Positions 49,707 to 58,811 of a stretch of 64,000 bases of DNA are shown here, one piece after another; position 1 is the stretch's first letter, and every line of letters starts with the position of its first letter. Under the pieces are notes generated by a model. It made no database searches. It saw only the letters and a list, made by a program, of their open reading frames with translations, and was not told the origin of the DNA. The stretch comes from Thiobacillus sp. (lineage in GTDB: Bacteria; Pseudomonadota; Gammaproteobacteria; Burkholderiales; Thiobacillaceae): NCBI GenBank assembly GCA_024235835.1, contig JACKLQ010000004.1:1-64000 (forward strand), read 5' to 3'. A program made the position numbers and the translations under genes.

Positions 49707-52700
49707 GTGTCGTGTCTTCCCAGCCTTGGGACCGTCTCAGAGCACGCAGTCTATCCAATACCGAGGCGAATTGCAGATCGGCCATGAGGTAGTCCATGGC
49801 CTTTACCTCCTCGCTGAGAGGCGTGCCTGCCGCAGCGGCCAGCAGGGTCTTGAAATGGTTGATGGCGTCGAATTTCCGTTGCTCCAACAAGGGCTCCAGG
49901 CCGGCCATCAGCCTCCGGATAGTGGACGTGTCGCCGGAGCCCTGGACCTTCGCGCCACCTCCTCCGTCATCGCCAGCCTGACCCTTCCTGGGCAGCCACA
50001 GGGTGAGTTTTTCCTGCAGGACGGCCAGCGACATCGGCTTGGCAATATAGTCGTCCATGCCTGCCTTGAGGCAGCGCTGTCGATCCTCCTCGAAGGCATC
50101 CGCCGTCAGGGCGATGATGGGCAGGCGGGGGCGTGCATGAACCTGCTCCCATGCCCGGACCTGCCGGGTTGCGGCCAGGCCATCCATGATGGGCATGTTC
50201 ACGTCCATGAGCACCAGGTCGGCCGCATCCCCGCTCCCGAGCGTTTCCACGGCCTGGGCCCCGTTCTCCAGCGCGTGGACGCTCAAGCCCAGTTTGTCCA
50301 GCATGATGCCGGCCACCTTGCGGTTGGTGGCGTCGTCGTCCACGAGCAGCACCCGACCGGACAAGCCGCCGCGCTGGGCGGCGGCTTTCCCCTTGGCTTC
50401 CGCAGGCCGGGGCAACAGACGGGCATCACTGCCTGCCTCCTCCAGGGCCAGGGGCACGCGGAACCAGAACCGGGCGCCATTTCCCGCCTGGCTCTCCACG
50501 CCCGTCTCGCCGCCCATGGCCAAGGCCAGGCTGCGGACGATGGAAAGGCCCAGGCCTGAGCCGCCGTATTTTCTGGTCGTGGAACTGTCCGCCTGGGAGA
50601 AGGGCTGGAACAGCATGTGCTGCCGCTCCGGGTCCACGCCGATGCCCGTGTCCCGCACGGAGAACTCCACCTGGGCGATGGGCCCGGTGCGGTTCAACTC
50701 CCGTGCCTCTATACGCACGTGGCCCTGATTGGTGAACTTGATGGCATTGCTCACCAGGTTTGCAAGCATCTGGGCCAGACGATGGGGGTCCCCTCGATAG
50801 CGCTGGTGGTGCCCTTCCCATGCCACTTCCAGTTCCAGGCCCTTGAGCCCGGCCGGTCCGGAGAAGAGGGAACGGGTCTCGTGCATGATCTGATCCGGGG
50901 CCAGGGTCACGTTTTCCAGCTCCAGCTTGCCGGCCTCCACCTTGGACAGGTCGAGGATATCGTTGAGCAGCGTCAGCAGGGCCTGGCCGGAATGCAGGAT
51001 GGTCCGCACGCAGTCATCCCGCTCGGCCTTGTCCAGATCGGATTGCAGCAGCACCTGGGCCATGCCCAGGATGCCGTTCATGGGCGTGCGGATTTCGTGG
51101 CTCATGGTGGCCAGGAAGCGGCTCTTGGCGATGTTGGCAGCCTCCGCGGCCTCCTTGGCCTGGATCATATCCGTGACATCCACCCGGAAGCCGACGATGT
51201 GGCCGGTGGGTGTCCGCCTTTCCCTGATCTTCAGCACACGGCCATCGTCCAGTTTCTGCAGGAGTTCCGTCTTGCCCTGGCGGTGGAGTTCCAGGCGATG
51301 CGCAATCCACTCCTCCTCATGGCCCAGGGCCGCCTGATACTGGCCCCGCTCGACGCCGTAGCGAACGATCTCCTCGAAGGTGCGCCCCTTCTCGATGACG
51401 GGCGCCGTGGTGCGATATATGTCGGCATATTCATCGTTCCAGAACACCAGCCGGTCATCGGGATCGTAGATGACGAAGGCCTCTCCTATGGTCTCGATGC
51501 TGGATCGCAGCAGCTGTTCCGCTTCCAGCAGCCGCTCTTCGGCCTGCTTGCGCAGGGTGATGTCCTGATGGGTGCCGGACATGAGCAGGGGCTGGCCTTG
51601 TTCCGTCCAGGTGGATACCTTGCCCCGATCCAGCACCCAGATCCAATGGCCGTCTCTGTGGCGCAAGCGGGCTTCGATTTCGTAGTAATCCAACTCCCCT
51701 GCAAAATGCTGCTCCAGCAGCACTCCCGAGCGCCCCAGATCCTCCGGATGCACCATGTTGAGCCATGTGTCGATGCCCAGGGGGGCCAGTTCTTCCAGGG
51801 TGTAACCCGTGATCTCTGCCCATCGATCGTTGAACATCACCTCGCCGGTCTGGACATTCCACTCCCAGGTGCCTACCCGGGTGCCCTCGATGATGTCCGA
51901 GAGGCGCCTGCGCTCCAGGGCCAGTTCTTCCTCCTGGTGCTTGCGCTCGGTGATGTCGGTATGGGATCCGGCCATGCGGTAGGGCTTGCCGGAGGGGTCG
52001 CGAACCGCCACGCCCCGGGACAGTATCCAGCGCCAGGAACCATCCTTGTGGTGGAAGCGGAATTCCAGGCTGTAGGCTGGGGATTGCCCGCCCAGGTAGG
52101 ACTCGATGGCGGCATTGACCCGTGGGGCATCGTCGGGATGGAGCAGGCGTGCGAAGGTAGCGAAATGGTTTTCCAGTTCGTCGTCCCGGTAGCCCACCAT
52201 CTCCTTCCAGCGGGGCGAAAAATACGTTTCGTTGGTGCGCAGGTCCCAATCCCATATCCCGTCGTTGGAACCGGCGATGGCCAGCTGGTATCGCTCCCGG
52301 GAATCCCTGATGTCCGCCTGGGCCTGACGGATGGAGGCCGCCATGCGGTTGAAGGTTTCTATCACCGACCGCAGTTCGGCACTGCCCAGGGAGGGCAATT
52401 GCACGTCATATTGGCCCGCCGCCATGGCCTGGGCGCCTGACTCGACCAATCGCAGGGGCGCCAGCCCCTGGCGCAATACCAGCCAAATGCCGACGAAATC
52501 CAGCAGAACGGCAAGCATGAGAATCTGCAGATGGCGAGTGAGGTGGGACCAGGCCCTGTTCGCCAGCCGCTGGGACGTGAGGGTCAGGCTCAGTTCGCCG
52601 TAGGTGCGTCCCCCCACCACCACACGGGCAGTGCCCTGGACATCCTGGAAGCGGAACATCGCCATGAACCAGCCAGGCGCAATGGCGGGGACGCGGGTGT

Positions 52701-53013
52701 CCTGGCTTTTCAGGGTGGTGCCCGTGAGGTCCACGAACTGGGCCGAGGCAATCAGGGGCCGTCCCACATAGCGGTCCAGTGTCTGCTGCAGGGTGGAAAA
52801 ATCGCCGATCACCACCGTCTCGGCCAGGGCTGCGGGCAGGGTTTCCAGTTCGGTGGCCAGAACGCTCTTCAGATCGGCCTCGACCTCCCGTGCCTCCTGG
52901 CGGGCCGAAAGCATGAGCATGGCACTGCCCGCCACAAGCAGCGCGATACTGGCGGTGACCAGCAACCGGCCGATGAACGGCAGACGTTGCCAAATCCCCG
53001 GCACCGCGCTCAT
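49699..53013 (-). CDS. Hybrid histidine kinase with three PAS domains and a receiver
   Basis: 1104 residues. Transmembrane helices near 14-34 and 165-180 flank a periplasmic sensor; a HAMP-like region; PAS domains near 240-355 (ERYQLAIAGSNDGIWDWDLR...DITERK), 370-490 (GTRVGTWEWNVQTGEVMFN...DITLRK) and 505-615 (IGEAFVIYDPDDRLVFWNDEY...VDVTDMI); HisKA His639 in LATMSHEIRTPMNG; ATPase motifs (LVSNAIKF, DTGIGVDPE, GSGLGLSIV); and a receiver with Asp937 (LMDVNMPIMDG). The PhnD-like protein upstream stops 2 bases before its start, and the GGDEF gene overlaps its end, so it forms a three-gene signalling operon. Confidence 0.9.
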   Translation of the reverse strand: MSAVPGIWQRLPFIGRLLVTASIALLVAGSAMLMLSARQEAREVEADLKSVLATELETLPAALAETVVIGDFSTLQQTLDRYVGRPLIASAQFVDLTGTTLKSQDTRVPAIAPGWFMAMFRFQDVQGTARVVVGGRTYGELSLTLTSQRLANRAWSHLTRHLQILMLAVLLDFVGIWLVLRQGLAPLRLVESGAQAMAAGQYDVQLPSLGSAELRSVIETFNRMAASIRQAQADIRDSRERYQLAIAGSNDGIWDWDLRTNETYFSPRWKEMVGYRDDELENHFATFARLLHPDDAPRVNAAIESYLGGQSPAYSLEFRFHHKDGSWRWILSRGVAVRDPSGKPYRMAGSHTDITERKHQEEELALERRRLSDIIEGTRVGTWEWNVQTGEVMFNDRWAEITGYTLEELAPLGIDTWLNMVHPEDLGRSGVLLEQHFAGELDYYEIEARLRHRDGHWIWVLDRGKVSTWTEQGQPLLMSGTHQDITLRKQAEERLLEAEQLLRSSIETIGEAFVIYDPDDRLVFWNDEYADIYRTTAPVIEKGRTFEEIVRYGVERGQYQAALGHEEEWIAHRLELHRQGKTELLQKLDDGRVLKIRERRTPTGHIVGFRVDVTDMIQAKEAAEAANIAKSRFLATMSHEIRTPMNGILGMAQVLLQSDLDKAERDDCVRTILHSGQALLTLLNDILDLSKVEAGKLELENVTLAPDQIMHETRSLFSGPAGLKGLELEVAWEGHHQRYRGDPHRLAQMLANLVSNAIKFTNQGHVRIEARELNRTGPIAQVEFSVRDTGIGVDPERQHMLFQPFSQADSSTTRKYGGSGLGLSIVRSLALAMGGETGVESQAGNGARFWFRVPLALEEAGSDARLLPRPAEAKGKAAAQRGGLSGRVLLVDDDATNRKVAGIMLDKLGLSVHALENGAQAVETLGSGDAADLVLMDVNMPIMDGLAATRQVRAWEQVHARPRLPIIALTADAFEEDRQRCLKAGMDDYIAKPMSLAVLQEKLTLWLPRKGQAGDDGGGGAKVQGSGDTSTIRRLMAGLEPLLEQRKFDAINHFKTLLAAAAGTPLSEEVKAMDYLMADLQFASVLDRLRALRRSQGWEDTTHE

Positions 53014-53015
53014 GG

Positions 53016-53867
53016 CTACTTGATGTCCTTCACCAGGGTGTTCCTGTAGAAATCCGAGTAGCTGCGGTAGTCCGCCTGGCCGGAGGCACGAAAGCCATAG
53101 GGCGGCTTCTGGCCGACAGACTGGCCGGTCTGTTCCAGGATGCGCGCACCCTCCGGGTCGTTCTCCATGCCGTCGATGGCACTCCTCACCCTGTCCGCCA
53201 CGTCCCTGGGCACCCTGGGATGCACGGAAATGGGCAGGTTGTGAAAGGGAACGGACTCCCACAGGACCCGGAATTTCATGCCCTCCCGGTGGGCAAATGC
53301 ACGCATGACCTGATTGTTCACCCCGGCGGCGATGACCCGCCCTGCCTTGAGCTGCCCCATGATGCCCTCCTGGTTGCCCCCGAACACAGGCGTCACTCCG
53401 ATGCCCTGGCGCAGCAACTGGTCCATGGGCACCGCATAGCCGACGAAGGCTGCCTGGGAGGGAAAGCCCACTTCCTTGCCTTCCAGTTGGGCCAGGCTCG
53501 TGATTGGCGAGTTTGCCAGGGTGACGATCTGGCCCGTGATAGCCTCTGCCCGGGGCCTGAGGATGACCTGATAGCCCGCCTGGGCCATCTTGGGCAGAAA
53601 GATGGTGTTGGAATACACGAAGTCGTAGGCACCCCGCTCGGTGGCATCGTTGGATTCCGGCGCGGTGCGGGCCACCTTCAGGGCCAACACCAGCCCGGTC
53701 TTGCGCTGAACGTAGTCCAGGATGGGATTCCAGTATTGGGCGGTTAGGACCGCGCTGCGCTGGGACAGGACGCCGAAGGAATAGGCCTCCGCCATGGCCG
53801 TGCCGGCCTGAAACCCGCCCACGATCACTACAGCCAGGGCCAGCAGGAATCGAGGAATGATGCGCAC
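53016..53867 (-). CDS. PhnD-like phosphate/phosphonate/oxyanion-binding periplasmic protein
   Basis: 283 residues, from GTG with the ideal GGAGG seven bases upstream. Signal peptide (about 1-26, FLLALAVVIVGGFQAGTAMAEA), then a type 2 periplasmic-binding fold: GVLSQRSAVLTAQYWNPILDYVQRKTG, ANSPITSLAQLEGKEVGFPSQAAFVGYAVP and VFGGNQEGIMGQLKAGRVIAAGVNN. No ABC permease or ATPase is adjacent. The immediate downstream neighbour is the hybrid kinase, so it probably acts as the sensor subunit. AioX/PhnD-like regulators of oxyanions are a precedent (established for arsenite); the ligand here is unknown. Confidence 0.85.
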   Translation of the reverse strand: MRIIPRFLLALAVVIVGGFQAGTAMAEAYSFGVLSQRSAVLTAQYWNPILDYVQRKTGLVLALKVARTAPESNDATERGAYDFVYSNTIFLPKMAQAGYQVILRPRAEAITGQIVTLANSPITSLAQLEGKEVGFPSQAAFVGYAVPMDQLLRQGIGVTPVFGGNQEGIMGQLKAGRVIAAGVNNQVMRAFAHREGMKFRVLWESVPFHNLPISVHPRVPRDVADRVRSAIDGMENDPEGARILEQTGQSVGQKPPYGFRASGQADYRSYSDFYRNTLVKDIK

Positions 53868-54105
53868 TTTTGCCTCCGTGCAAAGAACAAGTGGATTGGG
53901 CGCCCAGGCCTGGGCCCTGCAAGGAATTATCGGCATCCGGGGCAATAACTTGATCGTACCGGCAGCCCGTCTCCGGGCACCTCCACCCGGTTGCCCACGG
54001 GCTGATATCCACTTGGCCAGGCCAGGTGCAGCCCCCCCGCCATGCCTTGTCCGGCCGCCTGCAAGACCCCTGGGCCTGGACCGATCCGCCGCCGTATGAC
54101 GCTGA

Positions 54106-54396
54106 TCAGCGTGGCCCAACCTGTTCAGGCACGCAGGTGTAGACGTGGGCCAGTTCCGCGCCGCCCCGGCATTCCCGCGTGGGCACATCGATGTACTGGC
54201 AGCCGGGGTAGCAGACCTGGGTGAAGCACAAGGCCGTCTTGCCGGCGAAATCGGGAGTGCAGCGCTCCGCCTCGGGCTGCTCGCCGGCGCTGCCCCACAC
54301 CTGGGGGCCGGGACAGTCTCCCTGGCCCGCGGCCACCCAGCCGGCCCGGGCGACGGGTGCCACCAAAAGGGCAAGGCAGCAGGCCAAAACCTTCAC
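54106..54396 (-). CDS. Small secreted cysteine-rich protein
   Basis: 96 residues from GTG, which overlaps the zwf stop by four bases (GTGA). Signal peptide (KVLACCLALLVAPVARAGWVAAG), then a cysteine-rich mature part: GQGDCPGPQVWG, RCTPDFAG, LCFTQVCYPGCQYIDVPTRECRGGAELAHVYTCVPEQ. Several disulfides are likely. The last 17 residues closely match the protein at 48484. Being coupled to zwf is unusual. Function unknown. Confidence 0.65.
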   Translation of the reverse strand: MKVLACCLALLVAPVARAGWVAAGQGDCPGPQVWGSAGEQPEAERCTPDFAGKTALCFTQVCYPGCQYIDVPTRECRGGAELAHVYTCVPEQVGPR

Positions 54397-55874
54397 ACCT
54401 TGTTGCGCCACTCCGTCTCCTCGGCGTCGAACAGGCGATTGGATTCGTGGGGCCCCCAGGTGCCCGCCGGGTAGGTGTGGATGAAGTCCCGTTCCTGGGC
54501 CCAGTACTTCAGGATGGGATCCACCACCCGCCAGGCCCATTCCACCTCGTCGAAGCGGATGAAGAGCGTGCGATCTCCCTCGATCACGTCCAGCAGCAGG
54601 GCCTCGTAGGCATCCAGGGGATTCTCGTCGGCAGTGCGGTAGCTGGCGTTGAGCTTCACCACCCGGGTGTTCATGTCCAGGCCCGGCTGCTTGGCGTGGA
54701 TCTCCATGTGCATGCTCTCGTCCGGCTGGATGGAGAGCACGATCCAGTTGGGCTCCAGCACCTCCAGGGGCGTCTCCCGGAACAGCTGCTGGGGCGGGTG
54801 GCGCAGGCGGATGGCGATCATGGAGAGCTGGTCCTTCAGCCGCTTGCCCGTGCGCAGGTAGAAGGGCACGCCCCGCCAGCGCCAGTTGTCCACGTACATC
54901 TTGGCGGCCACGAAGGTTTCGGTGACCGAGTCCGGCTCCACCCCCATCTCGTCCTGGTAGCCCGGCACCTGGTTGCCTGCCACCAGCCCCGCCTTGTACT
55001 GGGCGCGGAAGGCATGGGCATGGATCGAACGCTTGGCGATGGGGCGGATGGAGCGCAGCACCTTCACCTTCTCGTCCCGCAGGGCGTCCGCCTCCAGGGC
55101 AGGGGGCGGCTCCATGGCCACGAGGGTGAGGAGCTGCATGAGGTGGTTCTGCAGCATGTCCCGCAGGGCGCCGGCCTTGTCGTAGTAGTCGGCGCGCTTG
55201 CCGATGCCCACGTCCTCCGCCACGGTGATCTGCACGTGGTCGATGAAGTTGCGGTTCCACAGGGGCTCGATAAGGGTGTTGGCGAAGCGGAATACCAGCA
55301 GGTTCTGCACCGTCTCCTTGCCCAGGTAATGGTCGATGCGAAACACCTGGGACTCGTCGAAATACCGGTGCAGCAGCTGGTTCAGCATCTGGGCGGATTC
55401 GATGTCCACGCCGAAGGGCTTTTCCACCACGATGCGATGCAGGCCCCGGGGTTTGGAAAGGCCCACGGCATCCAGGTTCTTGATGACCGGGCCGAAGTCC
55501 GCGGGCTTGATGGCCAGGTAGAACACCATGTTGGAGCAAACCCCCAGCTTGGGCTTGGCCAGTAGTTCCTTCAGGCGGGTGTAGGCCTCGGGGTCCTCCA
55601 GGTCGCCCCGCAGGTAATCGAAGCGATCGACGAACTTGTCCAGGGCCGGGCCGTCGGCCTGGAGTTTGTCGGCAAGCAATTCCCTGACGTGCTCCCGCCA
55701 GGCGGCGGCGTCGCACTCCCGCCGGGCGAAGGCCACGAAATTGAGTGAGTCCGGCAACTTGCCCGCCAGTTCCAGGCGATACAGGGCGGGCAGCAGCTTG
55801 ATGGAGGCCAGGTTGCCGGTGGCGCCAAAGATGACGAAGTTACAGGGGGGGAGGGGGACTTCCTGGTCGAACAT
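54393..55874 (-). CDS. zwf: Glucose-6-phosphate 1-dehydrogenase
   Basis: 493 residues from MFDQEVPLPPCNFVIFGATGNLA. The NADP Rossmann loop FGATGNLA is seen, and the substrate/catalytic motif RIDHYLGKE (about 172-180), EKPFG and the later AGALRDMLQNHLMQLL are all present. It makes 6-phosphogluconolactone plus NADPH, the start of the oxidative pentose-phosphate or Entner-Doudoroff routes. It lies between gnd (upstream by 52 bases) and the small secreted gene (GTGA overlap). A long purine-rich hairpin lies in the gap to gnd. Confidence 0.96.
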   Translation of the reverse strand: MFDQEVPLPPCNFVIFGATGNLASIKLLPALYRLELAGKLPDSLNFVAFARRECDAAAWREHVRELLADKLQADGPALDKFVDRFDYLRGDLEDPEAYTRLKELLAKPKLGVCSNMVFYLAIKPADFGPVIKNLDAVGLSKPRGLHRIVVEKPFGVDIESAQMLNQLLHRYFDESQVFRIDHYLGKETVQNLLVFRFANTLIEPLWNRNFIDHVQITVAEDVGIGKRADYYDKAGALRDMLQNHLMQLLTLVAMEPPPALEADALRDEKVKVLRSIRPIAKRSIHAHAFRAQYKAGLVAGNQVPGYQDEMGVEPDSVTETFVAAKMYVDNWRWRGVPFYLRTGKRLKDQLSMIAIRLRHPPQQLFRETPLEVLEPNWIVLSIQPDESMHMEIHAKQPGLDMNTRVVKLNASYRTADENPLDAYEALLLDVIEGDRTLFIRFDEVEWAWRVVDPILKYWAQERDFIHTYPAGTWGPHESNRLFDAEETEWRNKV

Positions 55875-55886
55875 GGCGTTTTCCTC

Positions 55887-55953
55887 GGTGAAGGGGGAAG
55901 GGTGAAGGGTGGGCGTTTTTTTACCCTTATCCCTTCCCCCTTCCCCCTTCACC
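55887..55953. repeat. Long G/A-rich near-perfect hairpin between gnd and zwf
   Basis: The arms are 23 bases each (55887-55909 and 55931-55953) and match at 22 of 23 positions: GGTGAAGGGGGAAGGG plus a varying base plus GAAGGG. The loop holds a T-run. The gnd stop lies inside the hairpin, and the arm encodes the last residues of 6PGDH (TGGEGGRGKG). It may cause transcript attenuation between the two genes, or contain a mirror-repeat structure. Confidence 0.7.
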
Positions 55954-56862
55954 ACCGGTAACCGCATGGCCGCCGAAGCCCTGGCGCATCTTGGCCAGGA
56001 CCTTGTTGGCGTAGTCCCCCTTGCCCTGGCTGGAAAAGCGGGCCATGAGGGCCTGGGTCATCACCGGGGTGGGCACCCCCAGGTTCACCGATTCCAGGGC
56101 CGTCCAGCGGCCTTCGCCGGAATCCGCCACCACGGGGGCGATGTCCGCCAACTGCTGGTCGTGCTTTAGGAAGTCGGCGGTGAGGTCCAGCAGCCAGGAA
56201 CGCACCACGGAACTGTGGCGCCACAGCTCGGCGATGGCGGCCAGGTCCAGGTTGAACTCCCGCTTGGCGCCCATGAGGGCGAAACCCTCCGCCAGGGCCT
56301 GCATCATGCCGTACTCGATGCCGTTGTGGACCATCTTGGTGAAGTGGCCGGAGCCCACCGGGCCCGCATGGAGCCAGCCCGTGTCCGGCGTGGGCGACAG
56401 CACCTTAAGGAAGGGGGCCAGCCGGGCCAGTTCCTCCTCCCCACCGCCGGCCATGAGGCAGTAGCCATTGGCCAAGCCCCACACACCGCCGGACACTCCC
56501 ACGTCGGCAAAGCGGATGTCCAGCTTGCCCAGTGTATCGGCACGGCGCATGGCGTCCTGGTAATAGCCGTTGGCCCCGTCCACCAGCAGGTCTCCGGGGG
56601 CCAGCAGGGCCGCCACGTCCCGGATGGCCTGGTCCGTGGCCTCCCCCGCGGGCAGCATGAGCCAGATGACCCGGGGTGCCTTCAGCCCCCCCACCATGCC
56701 GGCCAGGTCGGGACAGGACACCACGTTCTTCTCTTCCTTGGCCAGGTCGTCAGCCACTGCCGCGTTGCGGTTGTAGGCCAGGACCCGGACGCCGCCACGG
56801 CTCAGGCGCCGGGCCATGTTGCCGCCCATGCGGCCCAGGCCGTATAGACCGATTTCAAGCAT
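55927..56862 (-). CDS. gnd: 6-phosphogluconate dehydrogenase (decarboxylating, short GndA/YqeC type)
   Basis: 311 residues, the length of the short bacterial form rather than the ~470-residue form. NAD(P)-binding loop GLYGLGRMGGNMARRL, catalytic GVSGGVWGLANGYCLMAGG and substrate loop GHFTKMVHNGIEYGMMQALAEG (Lys and Asn-Gly-Ile-Glu-Tyr) are seen. It oxidatively decarboxylates 6-phosphogluconate to ribulose 5-phosphate. The short form is usually NAD-dependent. Its last ten residues are encoded by the hairpin arm and look non-functional. It precedes zwf. Confidence 0.92.
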   Translation of the reverse strand: MLEIGLYGLGRMGGNMARRLSRGGVRVLAYNRNAAVADDLAKEEKNVVSCPDLAGMVGGLKAPRVIWLMLPAGEATDQAIRDVAALLAPGDLLVDGANGYYQDAMRRADTLGKLDIRFADVGVSGGVWGLANGYCLMAGGGEEELARLAPFLKVLSPTPDTGWLHAGPVGSGHFTKMVHNGIEYGMMQALAEGFALMGAKREFNLDLAAIAELWRHSSVVRSWLLDLTADFLKHDQQLADIAPVVADSGEGRWTALESVNLGVPTPVMTQALMARFSSQGKGDYANKVLAKMRQGFGGHAVTGGEGGRGKG

Positions 56863-56893
56863 CTTGCTCTCCTACGTCTCTCAGGATAACGAT

Positions 56894-56928
56894 GGGCCGC
56901 CCCGAATCGGTCTTGAACCCCTCGGGGA
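56894..56928. repeat. Possible degenerate fragment of the dispersed repeat
   Basis: The segment GGGCCGCCCCGAATCGG followed by TCTTGAACCCCTCGGGG resembles the matching part of the repeat in opposite orientation (GGGCCGCCCCGAGTTTT then CTTGACCCCCTCGGGG). It lies between gnd and the chemoreceptor gene. It might be an old remnant or chance similarity. Confidence 0.35.
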
Positions 56929-57019
56929 TGCCCAGTGTTCTCAGGATAGCCCGGTTATTTGCCCAGGCTGCGCAAGGTTGGGTCGGAAACCTGTTGCCAA
57001 GGGACGGTCCCAGCCAAGT

Positions 57020-58705
57020 TTATATCTTGAACATTTCGGCCAGGTGGCGAAGTTCGGCCGAGAGCTCGGCCACTTCCCTGGCCACCTCGGAGGTCTCCTG
57101 GCTGGAATGGGAACCCCGCACCGTCATCTGGGCCACCCGCTCCACATTCTGGGCGATCTCCTTGGCAGCCATGGCCTGTTCCTTGAGGGCGCTGCTTATT
57201 TCCTCCACGGTATGGACCACCTGACCGGATGTGGTTTCTATGGCGGCGATGGAATCCCCCGCCCTGTGGGCCAGTTGCACACCCTCGGCCACCAGGGTGA
57301 CGCCGCTTTCCATCTCCACCACGGTACGGCGGGCTCCCTGCTGGACCTTGTCGATCATGCCGGTGATCTGCTGGTTGGAATTGGAGGTGCGTTCCGCCAG
57401 CTTGCGCACCTCGTCCGCCACCACGGCGAAGCCCCGGCCCCTGCTCGCCGGCCCGGGCCGCCTCGATGGCGGCGTTGAGTGCCAGGAGGTTGGTCTGTTC
57501 GGCGATCTCCCGGATCACCTTCACGATGGCGGAGATATCGGTGGAATACCCTTCCAGCTCCCGAATGGCGGCTGCGGCAGCATTGACTGAGTCAGCCACG
57601 CGGCCGGTCTCGTCCGCCGGGTGGTGCACCACATGGCTGCCCTCCCTGGAGGCATCTCCCGCCTCCGTGGCCACGGCGCTGGCATCCCGGGCATGCTCCT
57701 CCATCTGGTCGATGGAAACGGACAACTGCTCCACCGAGGCCGCCATGCTGGAGGAGGCCTCGGACTGTTCCGTGGCGGCATGGGCCGAAGTCTGGCTGCT
57801 GTTCTTCAGCACCTGCACCGCCCCGCCCAGGCTGCGGGCGTTCCGCTGGATGCGCACCGCACCCTCCTGCAGGTTGTTGCGCATGATGGCGAACTGCTGC
57901 AGCAACTGGCCCACTTCATCCTGTCCGGCCTGGGGCACGGGCCTGGAGAAATCGAAGGCGGCAATGCCCTTGGCCACTTCCACCGCCTGCTGCAGGGGCA
58001 TGTTGATATGGCGGATGACCCACCAGGCCACGACGGGCCAGGCCACCAGGGCCAGGCCACCAGGGTCACGCCAGCCAGGACCAGCAAGCCGGTACGGAAG
58101 GGGGCGATGTCCGCTGCCGTCCCGGGTTTCAAGTCACCGAGCACCATGCCCAGGGCGACCCAGCCCACGAACACCGCCGTCAGCACCGCCACCATGGAGG
58201 CCAGGGTGGTAACCCACAACTTGGTGGCCAGGCCCATGTCCACCAGACGGCTCATCTGGGCGCTCAGGCCGCCCTTGCGCAACAGCCCCGCCTCCAGGCG
58301 GACGCCGGGGTCCTGGCGCATGCGCGCGAAAAGCTCTTCCGCCGCCAGCACCTCGTCCCGGGTTGGCCTGACCCGCACGGACATGTAGCCACCGTCGGGC
58401 GTGGGAGTGGCCGTGGCCTTGACCCAGTAATGGTCGCCGTTCTTGCATCGGTTCTTCACATACCCGTTCCAGGGGCGCCCCGCCTTGAGGGTGGCCCACA
58501 GGTCCCGGAAGGCCTCGGAGGGCATGTCCGGGTGTCGCAGGATGCTGTGGGGCTGGCCGATCAGCTCGCAGCGGGAAAAACCTGACAACTGGACAAAGTC
58601 GTCATTGACGTGGGTGATGATGCCCTTTGCGTCAGTCCGGCTGATAATGGCGGCATGGTCCGGAATCAGACATTCCTTCTGACTTACAGGCTGGTTGTTC
58701 CGCAT
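57020..58705 (-). pseudogene. PAS-containing methyl-accepting chemotaxis protein, two frameshifts
   Basis: The intact protein would be about 560 residues from MRNNQPVSQKECLIPDH. N-terminal PAS (DAKGIITHVNDDFVQLSGFSRCELIGQPHSILRHPDMP...) of the Aer type, two hydrophobic segments (LWVTTLASMVAVLTAVFVGWV and LLVLAGVTLVAWP), HAMP, then the MCP signalling domain (EIAEQTNLLALNAAIEAARAGEQG...VADEVRKLAERTS). Frameshift 1 is a 14-bp tandem duplication at 58036-58063; frameshift 2 is one extra G in the GEQGRGFAVVADE region at about 57440. Both are fixable by small edits, so assembly errors remain possible. If real, the receptor is inactive. Confidence 0.8.
58036..58063. repeat. Exact 14-bp tandem duplication in the chemoreceptor gene
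   Basis: GGCCAGGCCACCAG is present twice without a gap (58036-58049, 58050-58063). Removing one copy restores the reading frame of the TLVAWPVVAWWVI segment. Confidence 0.9.
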
Positions 58706-58811
58706 GGAAGGTGCTCTCCTCGCCAAGTGACGATTGGATGGGAGGTGAGGGCCGTGGATTCGCATAGGGATATCGGCGGACGACACATAAACTTTAGTTT
58801 TGAAAAAAACG

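Noticed and set aside
53016..53867. PhnD-like protein as part of an ABC phosphonate importer
   Set aside because: No permease or ATPase gene is adjacent; the neighbours are signalling genes.
53014..54012. N-terminal extension of the hybrid kinase up to 54012
   Set aside because: The extra sequence is a shadow of the PhnD-like gene; the real start at 53013 follows that gene by two bases and opens with a membrane segment.
56894..56928. Fourth copy of the dispersed repeat as a certain copy
   Set aside because: Only about 30 bases match with a gap; listed as possible only.
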